Assembly: GCA_017534815.1 (NCBI GenBank)
Contig: JAFXVS010000030.1
Location: 23,955 to 87,954, forward strand
DNA length: 64,000 nt
Reading direction: 5' to 3'
DNA from: Bacteroidaceae bacterium
Lineage (GTDB): Bacteria > Bacteroidota > Bacteroidia > Bacteroidales > Bacteroidaceae
Every line of letters begins with the position of its first letter. The first letter of the stretch is position 1. Under the pieces are notes generated by a model. It was not told the DNA's origin. It was given only the letters and a program-made list of their open reading frames with translations, and searched no databases. The position numbers were made by a program, and so were the translations under genes. Below are positions 17,899-26,618 of the stretch, piece after piece.

Positions 17899-18429
17899 TT
17901 ACTGGAAAAACGAGAAGTTCACACTGCCATAATTGCGGTGGTCAACAAAACGGGGATGGGTCGAGAAGTCATAACTGCTGCCATGCTCCAAAATGAACAC
18001 CCCCTCATCGGCCAACAGCGGAAGGACAGCATCAGGGATGTCAGATAGATTCTCCAATGCGTAAGGGGGGTCAGCAAAGATGATGTCGTAACGCTCCTTG
18101 CACGTGCGTACATATTTAAATACATCCCCCTTCAGCGGCAACCACTCTTTCACCTGCAATTCTTTCTGCACACGCGACAGGAACTGCCAATGCTTGAAGT
18201 CCTTCTCCACCGACACGACTTTAGCACATCCACGCGAAGCCAGTTCCAATCCAATGGAACCTGTGCCGGCAAAGAGGTCAAGCGCCGTAGGGGAAGCGTC
18301 AAAATCGACATACACATTCTCCAGAATATTAAACAGTCCCTCCTTGGCAAAGTCTGTTGTAGGACGTGCCTTGAAGCCTGTGGGCGTAGGAATATGACGC
18401 CCCTTGTATTTTCCTCGGATAATACGCAA
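17899..18429 (-). CDS. rsmD: 16S rRNA (guanine(966)-N(2))-methyltransferase RsmD
   Basis: 176 aa, normal length. MRIIRGKYKGRHIPTP opens the protein, ALDLFAGTGSIGLELASRG is the SAM-binding motif (about residues 49-67), and IIFADPPYAL is the DPPY catalytic motif (about 115-124). It methylates G966 of 16S rRNA in the assembling small subunit. The DUF3822 gene lies directly upstream; the gap holds the palindrome and a heptamer repeat. Confidence 0.96.
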   Translation of the reverse strand: MRIIRGKYKGRHIPTPTGFKARPTTDFAKEGLFNILENVYVDFDASPTALDLFAGTGSIGLELASRGCAKVVSVEKDFKHWQFLSRVQKELQVKEWLPLKGDVFKYVRTCKERYDIIFADPPYALENLSDIPDAVLPLLADEGVFILEHGSSYDFSTHPRFVDHRNYGSVNFSFFQ

Positions 18430-18436
18430 CTTGAAA

Positions 18437-18464
18437 GTTTTGGGTTAAGAGTTTAGAATTGGAA
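18437..18464. repeat. Intergenic heptamer tandem (DUF3822-rsmD)
   Basis: Four 7-nt units on the + strand: GTTTTGG, GTTAAGA, GTTTAGA, ATTGGAA. On the coding strand this reads as the CTCTTAA/TCTAAAC family seen elsewhere. It lies between the palindrome at 18473 and the rsmD start. Confidence 0.5.
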
Positions 18465-18472
18465 ATGAGATT

Positions 18473-18491
18473 CGCCCAGCGCGTGGGCTGG
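18473..18491 (-). repeat. 19-bp intercistronic palindrome, copy 1
   Basis: Coding-strand sequence CCAGCCCACGCGCTGGGCG starts on the base after the TAG of the DUF3822 gene. Two overlapping hairpins are possible: CCAGC/GCTGG and GCCCA/TGGGC. Near-identical copies abut two other stop codons at 27950 and 28871. Confidence 0.85.
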
Positions 18492-19304
18492 CTAAAAGCC
18501 ACAAACGAGTAGGGTCTGCAGGTCATAGGGGATATGGGTGTTACCCATAGTCAGTCTGTCCTTGAAGTCCTCACCACGGTCGATGATTGAAACGTTCTGC
18601 AAGAAATATTTTATCTTCTCTGACAGATCCACTGTGCGCTGTTCCATATCACCTACCACGAAAAGGGCATCATCCACTTGGTCGAAGCCCAACTCTTTCC
18701 ACACATTGAGCGTGTAATACTGCATATCTGCCACACTGGTACAGTCAAAGTTATTGACAAACAGCATCCTCCCCTGCTCAAACGCATATATCGTGATTTC
18801 CTTCTCATGCAGATAGACGTACATCTTCTTGTCTGAGCCAAACAGGCTCTTCTCGCTGAAGAATTCTATCAGCGTGCTGGCTGAGGCATAGAATCGCGCC
18901 CTGGGGAAATCGTCAAGCAACAACTGGTAGATGCTACGTTCCAAACCAAACACGATGGCGATGCCTGAACGGCGCAGCACATTGTAGCTGACGTGCTGAG
19001 GCTTGTCCTTAGGGAAGGTGAACTGATACACCGCATGGATGTCCTCTCGATTGAATGCGGCGACGGGCACAGTGGTGAAGTGAGGTGTGGTGATGAGCAC
19101 ATTCACCCGCTGATAGTTCTGCTTCAGCATCGGCTCATTCATCAGCGCCTCCTTCAGATTGGCCGCCAACGAGATGGTGTGGTTCACATCCCACACCTTA
19201 TACTCGAACGGTTCTTCCTGTCCTGGAGCATATGTACAAAAAGAAAGTCCATTCGAGCAGACCCGAATGGACAAACTTTTATTGTTGATCTGATTATCTG
19301 CCAT
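18492..19304 (-). CDS. DUF3822 family protein
   Basis: 270 aa, no signal peptide. It matches the conserved Bacteroidota DUF3822 protein that lies beside rsmD. It has an actin/ATPase-like beta-rich feel: NKSLSIRVCSNGLSFCTYA at the N terminus, PVAAFNREDIHAVYQFTF in the middle, and FVVGDMEQRTVDLSEKIKYFL near the C terminus. Function unknown. It starts 2 bp after the preceding gene and its stop codon is abutted by the palindrome. Confidence 0.8.
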   Translation of the reverse strand: MADNQINNKSLSIRVCSNGLSFCTYAPGQEEPFEYKVWDVNHTISLAANLKEALMNEPMLKQNYQRVNVLITTPHFTTVPVAAFNREDIHAVYQFTFPKDKPQHVSYNVLRRSGIAIVFGLERSIYQLLLDDFPRARFYASASTLIEFFSEKSLFGSDKKMYVYLHEKEITIYAFEQGRMLFVNNFDCTSVADMQYYTLNVWKELGFDQVDDALFVVGDMEQRTVDLSEKIKYFLQNVSIIDRGEDFKDRLTMGNTHIPYDLQTLLVCGF

Positions 19305-19306
19305 CT

Positions 19307-20056
19307 TTATTCCCAGTTACCGGCCATCTTGTTGTTCGTGTCCTCAAGGTCGCCGATACGGAGGCCATACCATTCACCTTCGGTCTGGTCCTCGTTGTCA
19401 AGCATCAGCTCGGCACGGTTTCTGTGGCGCTTCTTCAAGTCAGCCTTCACACTCTTCACCTTCTTCTCGTTCATACCATCCATATAGTCTTCCAGACGAG
19501 CACGGAATTCGACGAGCATGTCAAACTCGTTCGACTTCATGTTGAACTGAGATTTCTTGCGAAGTTCGATGATACCCTGATAGATGGTGTCATACACAGA
19601 GGGGTCGAATGTAGAGCGAACCACCTTGAACTCACCATTAGCAGGGCGACCGATTGGCACATACTTCATCGAGTCAGGATTGGCAATACCCAACTTCTCA
19701 GCAGCAGTCATCCAAATAGTGTCACGCTTGATGAGTCCCTTGGCCACAGCCTCACGCTCTGTCATACCAGCTTCCAACTGGTCGTCAGTCAACTCACCAT
19801 CCTTGATGATCTTGTCAACGGTCTTGCCGTTCTTCACAAAATCAATCAGCGAGTCCATGGTGCCACAATACTCACCAAAAGTCATCTTGTACTGCTCTTC
19901 CGCATTACGGATGTCCATCAGACGAGCAATGACAAGTTTCTCACGAGCAGCCTTCTCTTCATCAAAGGCAATGTCGCTATAGATGCTATAGAAGCACGCT
20001 GCGACCAGACCTAATGCACATACGACAAGAAGTCCGTTAATTACACTTTTTTTCAT
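19307..20056 (-). CDS. Membrane-anchored protein of unknown function (DUF3822-rsmD operon)
   Basis: 249 aa. One N-terminal membrane helix (SVINGLLVVCALGLVAACFYSIY, residues 4-26, quoted only as a span) is followed by a charged helical segment AAREKLVIARLMDIRNAEEQ. That layout is pilin- or PulG-like, but no prepilin cleavage site is evident. The rest is soluble and acidic with EYCGTMDSLIDFVKNGK. It heads the three-gene unit with the DUF3822 protein and rsmD (2-bp gap). I do not recognise a function. Confidence 0.75.
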   Translation of the reverse strand: MKKSVINGLLVVCALGLVAACFYSIYSDIAFDEEKAAREKLVIARLMDIRNAEEQYKMTFGEYCGTMDSLIDFVKNGKTVDKIIKDGELTDDQLEAGMTEREAVAKGLIKRDTIWMTAAEKLGIANPDSMKYVPIGRPANGEFKVVRSTFDPSVYDTIYQGIIELRKKSQFNMKSNEFDMLVEFRARLEDYMDGMNEKKVKSVKADLKKRHRNRAELMLDNEDQTEGEWYGLRIGDLEDTNNKMAGNWE

Positions 20057-20162
20057 GATATGTTTGTAATTTTTTTGTTGTTTGCATACTTTTTTACTGT
20101 CCGAGAAGCAAGTTTTTGGCTCTTTTCTCGTCCCATCTCATGAATAATCACTATATTCGTTG

Positions 20163-20170
20163 CAAAAATA
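20163..20170 (-). promoter_or_regulatory. -7 box for the DUF3822-rsmD operon
   Basis: TATTTTTG on the - strand, 107 bp upstream of the start of the membrane-anchored protein. The 165-bp gap to the divergent helicase gene is AT-rich; nothing else was recognised in it. Confidence 0.4.
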
Positions 20171-20221
20171 AGGATAATATTTTAATTGCACCCACAACTT
20201 TCAATATTTTTTTGAAAAAAG

Positions 20222-21709
20222 ATGATAAATGACTACCTAAAGGACCTAATTTTGCATCATTTCGGTCTAAAACCGACACAAGATCAAGCAAAAGTCATCG
20301 ATTCGCTCTGTGAGTTCATCCTTACACCCGACGCCGACTCCGTGTTCATCCTTCGTGGTTTTGCAGGAACGGGTAAAACGTCCCTTGTCAGCGCCTTGGT
20401 CAAGACGATGGAACAGCTTGACCACGAATGCGTGCTCATGGCTCCTACAGGTCGTGCCGCCAAAGTCATTTCCCTCTATTCCGACCATCCTGCCTTCACT
20501 ATCCATAAGCGCATTTATCGGCAGAAGTCCATCGACAAGGATAGCATCTTCACCCTCAATTTCAATATGCGGCAGAATTTGCTCTTCATCTGCGACGAGG
20601 CTTCGATGATTGCCAACGACGAATACCTTTCTGGAAGTCTCTATGGAACAGGCCGCTTGCTCGACGATTTAGTCCATTTCGTCTATGGAGGTAAGGGGTG
20701 CCGGCTCATCCTAATGGGCGATACAGCCCAGCTTCCTCCCGTGGGTGACGAAGAGAGCCCTGCCCTCAGCGACGAATACATGGGTGGTTACGGCTTCAAC
20801 GTCATCAGCCACACCCTCACAGAGGTGCTGCGACAAGCCGACTCCTCAGGCATCCTCTGGAACGCCACCCATCTGCGCACCCTCCTCGAAAACGAGGACA
20901 TCTTCGACTTTCCAAAAATTCGCTTCGCAGGATTTCCTGGTGTCAAGAACATTCCAGGCAATGAACTCATTGAGACCCTCGAAGCGTGCTACAGCCGTGA
21001 TGGCGAGGACGAGACCATCGTGGTGACTCGCAGCAACAAGCGAGCCAACGTCTACAACAACGGCATTCGTGCCCAAATCCTCTGGCGAGAAGAACCTCTG
21101 GAAAGTGGCGACATGCTCATGGTGGCGAAGAATAACTACTATTGGACAGAAAAACTCTCCCTCGAACTCCTTGCCAATGCCCAAGCCGAAGGCAAGAAAC
21201 CAGAGGAAGCAGAGCCCCTACCCTTCGACTTCATCGCTAACGGCGACACAGCCATCGTCCGTCGGGTACGCAACGAGCGAAACTTCTATGGATTCACCTT
21301 CGCCGATGCAACTCTTGAGTACCCCGACTATGATGATTTCCAGATGGATGTCACCGTCTTGCTCGACACTCTTCAAGCCGAAGCTCCTGCCCTCACCAAG
21401 CAGCAACAGGACACATTATATAATAATATTATGGAGGACTATGCTGGCGACCCGACCCTCCGTTCCAAACAGGACAAGCTCAAGGCGCTGCGCCAGGACC
21501 CCTACTACAATGCCCTCCAAATCAAGTACGCCTACGCCGTCACCTGCCATAAGGCACAGGGCGGTCAGTGGACAAACGTCTTCATCGATCAGGGCTACAT
21601 GACCGAAGAACTGCTCACCCCCGACTACTTTCGCTGGCTCTATACCGCCATGACCCGAGCCACCCAGCGCGTCTTTTTCGTCAACTGGCCCAAGGAGCAG
21701 ATACAATAA
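20222..21709 (+). CDS. RecD-like superfamily 1 DNA helicase
   Basis: 495 aa, cytosolic. SF1B helicase motifs in order: Walker A GFAGTGKTSLV (about residues 47-57), APTGRAAKV (motif Ia), CDEASMI (Walker B, about 124-130), LMGDTAQLPPVGDEESPAL (motif III), a UvrD_C_2-type region with VTCHKAQGGQW (motif V) and LYTAMTRATQRVFFVNW (motif VI). It is shorter than full RecD2 because the N-terminal HhH region is missing. Likely an ATP-dependent DNA repair helicase. A terminator follows the stop within 10 bp. Confidence 0.88.
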   Translation: MINDYLKDLILHHFGLKPTQDQAKVIDSLCEFILTPDADSVFILRGFAGTGKTSLVSALVKTMEQLDHECVLMAPTGRAAKVISLYSDHPAFTIHKRIYRQKSIDKDSIFTLNFNMRQNLLFICDEASMIANDEYLSGSLYGTGRLLDDLVHFVYGGKGCRLILMGDTAQLPPVGDEESPALSDEYMGGYGFNVISHTLTEVLRQADSSGILWNATHLRTLLENEDIFDFPKIRFAGFPGVKNIPGNELIETLEACYSRDGEDETIVVTRSNKRANVYNNGIRAQILWREEPLESGDMLMVAKNNYYWTEKLSLELLANAQAEGKKPEEAEPLPFDFIANGDTAIVRRVRNERNFYGFTFADATLEYPDYDDFQMDVTVLLDTLQAEAPALTKQQQDTLYNNIMEDYAGDPTLRSKQDKLKALRQDPYYNALQIKYAYAVTCHKAQGGQWTNVFIDQGYMTEELLTPDYFRWLYTAMTRATQRVFFVNWPKEQIQ

Positions 21710-21713
21710 AAAC

Positions 21714-21740
21714 GAGGTCTTCGTCGGTGACGAAAACCTC
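21714..21740 (+). terminator. Putative terminator after the helicase gene
   Basis: The stem GAGGTcTTCGTC pairs with GACGAAaACCTC, with one mismatch and a GGT loop. A moderately T-rich stretch follows. The convergent outer-membrane gene ends at 21831. Confidence 0.6.
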
Positions 21741-21830
21741 ATTTCCTTCTTGTGTTCCTTCTTCGTTGAGAACAGAAAGTGATATAATGTTTTAGTTTAG
21801 TATGCTTGGTTGAGAATGCGGACTTAGGCA

Positions 21831-24806
21831 TTATCTCATGCCACCGAAACCGCCGCCGCCAAAGCCGCCGCCTCCGCCGAAGCCACCCATGCCACCGCCG
21901 AAGCCGCCCATGCCGCCTCCGAAGCCGCCACGTGAACCGCTGCCACCGAAGATGTTCAGCTTGTAGATAACGTGGATCATGCCATAGGAATAAATGGCGT
22001 TGTAGCGAGAGTCACTCTGCTGGTATGCGCTAATCTGACGGCTGATGTTGCTCTGCTTCTTCAGAATATCGTTCCACTGGAGGGTGACAGTCAGTGCGTT
22101 GCCCTTGAGGAAGGACATGCCCACCTGAGCGTTCCAAAGCAATTCGTTGGTGTTCATGTTAGCAGAGGAGAAACCGCGACGGCTGCTCTGGCTGATGTCT
22201 GTGGAGAAGGTAAGACCGCAGTCGAAGATGAGGTTCATGTCGGCACCATAGCTGAAGGTCCAAGTCTCCATGTTACCAGTTGTCAAGACAGAGTTGCGAG
22301 AGTTGTTGTAGTTCAGGCTACCGTTGATACCAATCTCGAACCAGTCCTTGCGGAAGTCGAAACCAAGGTTCTCGTTCACACCGATGGTGTTGGTGTTTGA
22401 CTTATCCTGGTCATACTGCTGTGGGTCAAGATAGCTGACCTGATGGTTGTAGTTGAAACCACTGAAGGTGTTCATGGTGAAGTAACCGTTTCTGTCGAGT
22501 GAAGTGTTATAACCGCCACCGATGTTACCGCTCCAGTTACCATTGATATTCTCAGGCTTAGTGGTTCTTACACCTGTCTCCTCGTTATAGCTGGTACGGT
22601 TAGCCGTGCTGTTTCTGGTGAAGTTGATACCACCCCAAGCAAAGATACTCTGCTGATGAGCCATCGTGAAGGTGTTGAAGTTGAAGTTGATGTTGTGGGT
22701 GATGGAAGGCTTCAAGCCCGGGTTACCCTTCGTGATATTCAGCGGGTTCGAGTCATCCGTGATGTCCAACAGGTTGGTCATGCTTGGCTGTTGTGTACGA
22801 GCACGGTAGTTCAAACGCAGGTTAGTCTGCTGGGTGAAGTTATAACGGAAGTCAATGCTTGGTGCAAAGTTGAACACGTTACGCGTGATGGTCGGGTACT
22901 TGGTGCCCATATACTTGTAGTCCAGCACACTGCGCTGTGGCAGGAGGTCGATACCTGCGCTGAAGTTATAGTAGTCCGAAATCTTGCGGAAGCTAAGGCT
23001 GATGGTGTGGTTGTAGTTCTTGTATTCAGAGAATTGGCTCTGCTTTCTGGCATCCTCATTCTCATCCTCGCCTAACAACTCGTGACCATTGTTGAGCAGG
23101 TAACCAATGGCACCGTCAACGTTGTAGCGGTAAGTGTTCAGTGCAAAAGCCAAATCATTATAGGCTTCAGCATCCATAGCGAATGCCTTACGGTCTGACT
23201 TGTTGTAGCTGAAGTCATATCTGTAAGAGAATTGCAGATAGGTTCTGTCGGCGATAGGCTCAGAATAAGTCAACTGTGCGCCATAAGACCTGTTTCTGCC
23301 AGGAGTCGTGTTGTAACGGTTATTAGTTGTGTTACCGCCAGTCTTCTTATACTCAATGTCAGCAGCTGAGAGTTGCTTGCTTTCAGAACTTCCGAAGTTA
23401 CCTGTAGCACGCAGGGTGATGTTACGGCCGTAGTCGTTCAGACGACGGTTGGCCTGCAATTCACCAGCCAAACGCTTGTTCTCGCTGTATGACTGAGAGC
23501 GGTTCACGTTCGTGTTGACGATGATGTCCATCAGACCGTCCACATCCACTCCGTTGATAGCATCTGCCAATGGATCGTCACTCAATTTGTTAGGATCGTC
23601 GCTGAAGTTAGCAGACTCGCTGTCGTTGTACCCTCTGTTCTTGCTATAGGTTCCAGAAGGACGGAAGATGATGTTGGTCAGTGAGTCAGGAGTCCACTCC
23701 ATACGGAACTGACCGTTCCAGTTGTGGCCGCTGCTAGTGTTGATGCTGGCGCTGTTGCTGAATGCACCTCGTGAGGTGACGAAGCTCTGAGTGGATGACC
23801 AGTTACGGGTATCATTACCATTATAATTGTAACGAATGCTACCACCCAATTCGAGATTCTTGGCCTCTGTGGCAAAGTTTGCACCGATGTTCTTCATATT
23901 GCGAAGACCACCGCCGCCACCGCCACCCATGTTGGCGAAACGGCCACCGCCACCACCGAAGCCCATACCACCAGTGTTGTTGGCACCACCAGTCAGGGTG
24001 TACTGGTTGCTGTTGTTGAAGCGGTTAAGGGTGAAACGTTCAGACCAACGGCCTGCTGTACCAACGGCATTGTCAATGTTTCCGAACCAACCGTTGTTCA
24101 TACCTTTCTTCACGGTCAGGTCGAGCACAGTTTCATCATTGCCATCATCGATATTTGTCACACGAGCAAAGTCGCTCTTACGGTCGTATGTCTTGATCTT
24201 GTCAATCATGTTGGTCGGGATGTTCTTCATGGCCATGCTGGCGTCATCGAAGAAGAATTCCTTACCATCCACAAGAATCTTGGACACCTTCTTACCATTG
24301 ATGGTCACGCCACCGTTTTCATCCACCTGTGCACCTGGAAGTTTCTTCACAAGGTCTTCCAGCACGGAACCTTCTGGCACACGGTAGGCATCAGCGTTAT
24401 ATATGAGTGAATCGCCGCTTACCTGCACTTTTGCGACATTGGCCGTAACCGTCACATCCTTCATCAACTTGGAGTCGGGCGAAATGTGCAGATAACCAAC
24501 ATTGACGTTCTTGTCCTTCTTGTTGGTCAAATCCAACGGAAGCACCTTCGTCTGAAAACCTACATAGGTAATCTTCAAAGCATACTTGCCTGCCTTCACA
24601 TTTTTAATGTTGAAACTACCATCAAAACCCGTAGCGGCACCTGCAACCATGCTACTGTCGGGCAGGTTGAGGATACGAACTGTGGCAGAGATGACAACTT
24701 CGTTTGTTTCGTCTTCGAGAATCGTTCCCGAAACATTAAATTTGGACTGAGCCATTGCGCTGAGTCCCACAAAAGTGAGAAACAATGCGAGGAGTGATTT
24801 CTTCAT
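21831..24806 (-). CDS. Outer-membrane beta-barrel protein (TonB-receptor-like, OMP_b-brl_3 type)
   Basis: 991 aa with a signal peptide ending at SAMAQS. A carboxypeptidase-regulatory-like domain (residues about 20-105: FNVSGTILEDETNEVVISA) is followed by a plug-like domain (GSVLEDLVKKLPGAQVDENG, about 148-215) and a long C-terminal barrel. Gly-rich loops interrupt it (GGMGFGGGGGRFANMGGGGG, about 280-300). The extreme C terminus is about 35 residues of GGFGGGMGGFGG-type repeats, unusual because barrels normally end in an aromatic strand. No SusD partner is adjacent and no strong -7 box was found upstream. Substrate unknown. Confidence 0.85.
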   Translation of the reverse strand: MKKSLLALFLTFVGLSAMAQSKFNVSGTILEDETNEVVISATVRILNLPDSSMVAGAATGFDGSFNIKNVKAGKYALKITYVGFQTKVLPLDLTNKKDKNVNVGYLHISPDSKLMKDVTVTANVAKVQVSGDSLIYNADAYRVPEGSVLEDLVKKLPGAQVDENGGVTINGKKVSKILVDGKEFFFDDASMAMKNIPTNMIDKIKTYDRKSDFARVTNIDDGNDETVLDLTVKKGMNNGWFGNIDNAVGTAGRWSERFTLNRFNNSNQYTLTGGANNTGGMGFGGGGGRFANMGGGGGGGLRNMKNIGANFATEAKNLELGGSIRYNYNGNDTRNWSSTQSFVTSRGAFSNSASINTSSGHNWNGQFRMEWTPDSLTNIIFRPSGTYSKNRGYNDSESANFSDDPNKLSDDPLADAINGVDVDGLMDIIVNTNVNRSQSYSENKRLAGELQANRRLNDYGRNITLRATGNFGSSESKQLSAADIEYKKTGGNTTNNRYNTTPGRNRSYGAQLTYSEPIADRTYLQFSYRYDFSYNKSDRKAFAMDAEAYNDLAFALNTYRYNVDGAIGYLLNNGHELLGEDENEDARKQSQFSEYKNYNHTISLSFRKISDYYNFSAGIDLLPQRSVLDYKYMGTKYPTITRNVFNFAPSIDFRYNFTQQTNLRLNYRARTQQPSMTNLLDITDDSNPLNITKGNPGLKPSITHNINFNFNTFTMAHQQSIFAWGGINFTRNSTANRTSYNEETGVRTTKPENINGNWSGNIGGGYNTSLDRNGYFTMNTFSGFNYNHQVSYLDPQQYDQDKSNTNTIGVNENLGFDFRKDWFEIGINGSLNYNNSRNSVLTTGNMETWTFSYGADMNLIFDCGLTFSTDISQSSRRGFSSANMNTNELLWNAQVGMSFLKGNALTVTLQWNDILKKQSNISRQISAYQQSDSRYNAIYSYGMIHVIYKLNIFGGSGSRGGFGGGMGGFGGGMGGFGGGGGFGGGGFGGMR

Positions 24807-24909
24807 ATTGAGAGATGTATTGATTAATTTTTCTTCGGTAATGTAACCAAATTGACTATAAAGGAAAGAAAAGGTTTAACGGGATAGTAAAAAATTGAGT
24901 TTTTATGTG

Positions 24910-24917
24910 TAATTTTG
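24910..24917 (+). promoter_or_regulatory. -7 box for the MORN protein-menA pair
   Basis: TAATTTTG lies 41 bp upstream of the chosen ATG at 24958. A TTG codon at 24931 would add nine residues but lies only 14 bp past this box and lacks a ribosome-binding site. Confidence 0.55.
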
Positions 24918-24957
24918 CAGCGGTTTTCTATTGGCAATTTGTAAATCCAAGTCATAT

Positions 24958-25587
24958 ATGAGAAAAATCATCTCTCTCTACATCCTCCTCCAATGCATCT
25001 TCATGCTCCCCGCCCGTGCACAATTCGGGCGCCTCGAGAAGTACCCCAACATACCCAGCCAGTACGATGCTGCATTTGTTGACTATGTCAAAGATTTTGC
25101 CAGCGGTGTCGCCAAGTCATCCTACGGACAGTACTTCGGACAAATCACCAAAGAGCGCAATGTCTATGGTTTCGGAGCCTACTACACCGACAGCGACGGC
25201 GTCATCTACGGGCAGTACCGCCTCGGGAACTTCCTTTTTGGCATCAAGATGGGCACCCAAGTGGCCAAAGTCGGCACCAACGATCACTACATCTGCTACG
25301 ACCTCACCACCGGCGACCCGCTCTACATCATGAAGGACGGCGACAAGTACGCCCTGCCTGCAGACTATGAGAAGACCTACCGGTTTGAGTCACTCACCTA
25401 TGAGAACGGTGACCAGTATGTCGGCGAGACTGTCAACGGCAAGCGTGAAGGTGTTGGCATCTACTATTATAATAATGGTAATTATTATTATGGCCGCTAC
25501 AAGGACAACGATCGTCGCGGTTTCGGTGCCATGTTTTACACCAATAACACCCTCACCATCCAATACTGGAAAGGAGAAGATGAATAA
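24958..25587 (+). CDS. Secreted MORN-repeat protein
   Basis: 209 aa with a signal peptide ending at PARAQF. The C-terminal half shows MORN-type repeats: YENGDQYVGETVNGKREG, GIYYYNNGNYYYGRYKDN and RRGFGAMFYTNN (about residues 140-195). The middle also alternates G-x-Y motifs (GFGAYYTDSDGVIYGQYRLG). MORN repeats form elongated beta structures that often bind membranes or proteins. The stop overlaps the menA start by 8 bp, giving translational coupling. Role unknown. Confidence 0.75.
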   Translation: MRKIISLYILLQCIFMLPARAQFGRLEKYPNIPSQYDAAFVDYVKDFASGVAKSSYGQYFGQITKERNVYGFGAYYTDSDGVIYGQYRLGNFLFGIKMGTQVAKVGTNDHYICYDLTTGDPLYIMKDGDKYALPADYEKTYRFESLTYENGDQYVGETVNGKREGVGIYYYNNGNYYYGRYKDNDRRGFGAMFYTNNTLTIQYWKGEDE

Positions 25588-26545
25588 AACAAACTCCCTC
25601 CGCGCATGGTTCCTTGCCGCACGACCCAAAACTCTGACTGGTGCCATCGCTCCGGTCCTCGTCGGTGGAGCCTTCGCCATTCGCCAAATTCTCATCGATG
25701 ACTCTCCGCTCGCAACGCTCAACGCTCACCTCATTCCTCTGTCCCTTTGCCTTCTTTTTGCTGTCCTGATGCAGATTGACGCCAACCTCATCAACGACTA
25801 TTTTGACTTTTGCAAAGGTACAGACCGAGCCGACCGTCTCGGTCCCGAACGAGCCTGTGCTCAAGGATGGATCACTCCACGAGCTATGCGCTGGGGCATC
25901 GCAGTCATGACAGTCCTCTCCTGCCTTGTCGGACTTGCCATTCTACTAATCCACATGCAATGGGAACTCATCCTTGTCGGTCTCTTCTGCGTCATCTTCT
26001 GCTTCCTCTACACCACTCACCTCTCCTACCTCGGTTGGGGCGACCTTCTCGTCATCCTCTTCTTCGGCCTCATCCCTGTCATCTTTACACACTATGTGAT
26101 GACCGCAGATATAAACATGAGCATTGACTCAAGCTCAAAACTTTTAACTCTACACCCTCAACTCTCCATCTTCCTCGCAGCCTTCGCCATGGGGCTTGCC
26201 ACTGACAACCTTCTCATGGTGAATAACTACCGTGACCGTCATCAGGACAAAGTCAGCGGCAAGCGTACCATCATTGTCCGCATCATGGCAGCAAAAGGTC
26301 AAATGGTTGGTGAGCGCATTTCCCGTGCCATCTATCTCTGGCTCGGCATCATCGCCACACTTCTCGGAATCCTCTCCGTTCATTCCTTCTCCTCCCTTCT
26401 TCTTCTCCCCTACCTCCTTCTCCACATCCATGCCTACCGCCAGATGCGCACCCTTGATGGTCGCGACCTCAACCGCATCCTCGGTCAAACTGCTCGCAAC
26501 ATCTTCCTCTTCGGTTTTCTCCTCGCTATCAGCGTGCTCATTTAA
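25580..26545 (+). CDS. menA: 1,4-dihydroxy-2-naphthoate polyprenyltransferase
   Basis: 321 aa, a UbiA-superfamily membrane enzyme that prenylates DHNA to demethylmenaquinone. The start ATG at 25580 is preceded by an AAAGGAGAAG ribosome-binding site and overlaps the previous gene by 8 bp. Typical features are AWFLAARPKTLTGAIAPVLVGGA at the N terminus (residues about 8-30), NLINDYFDFCKGTDRADRLGPERA with the first Asp-rich motif (about 73-96) and MVNNYRDRHQDKVSGKRT with the second (about 212-229). Two short heptamer-type repeats encode loop segments, so this copy carries unusual insertions at DSPLATLNAHLIP and SSSKLLTLHPQLS. Confidence 0.95.
   Translation: MNKTNSLRAWFLAARPKTLTGAIAPVLVGGAFAIRQILIDDSPLATLNAHLIPLSLCLLFAVLMQIDANLINDYFDFCKGTDRADRLGPERACAQGWITPRAMRWGIAVMTVLSCLVGLAILLIHMQWELILVGLFCVIFCFLYTTHLSYLGWGDLLVILFFGLIPVIFTHYVMTADINMSIDSSSKLLTLHPQLSIFLAAFAMGLATDNLLMVNNYRDRHQDKVSGKRTIIVRIMAAKGQMVGERISRAIYLWLGIIATLLGILSVHSFSSLLLLPYLLLHIHAYRQMRTLDGRDLNRILGQTARNIFLFGFLLAISVLI
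25701..25733 (+). repeat. In-frame heptamer repeat in menA (first)
   Basis: A run around GCTCAAC/GCTCACC units that encodes SPLATLNAHL in a loop after the first helix. Same unit family as 1268-1302. Confidence 0.55.
26134..26168 (+). repeat. In-frame heptamer repeat in menA (second)
   Basis: Five 7-nt units, CTCAAAA, CTTTTAA, CTCTACA, CCCTCAA, CTCTCCA, encode SKLLTLHPQLSI in a predicted extramembrane loop. Confidence 0.55.
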
Positions 26546-26550
26546 TACAC

Positions 26551-26580
26551 AACATCTTCCAAGGGGTCTTGGAAGATGTT
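26551..26580. terminator. Bidirectional hairpin between convergent menA and fucP
   Basis: A perfect 13-bp stem (arms AACATCTTCCAAG and its complement) with a GGGT loop lies 6 bp after the menA stop. No long T tract follows on either strand, so termination is likely but not certain. Confidence 0.65.
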
Positions 26581-26618
26581 GCGCAAATATTGTCATCTAA
26601 GGTGAGCATTTTTTATCA

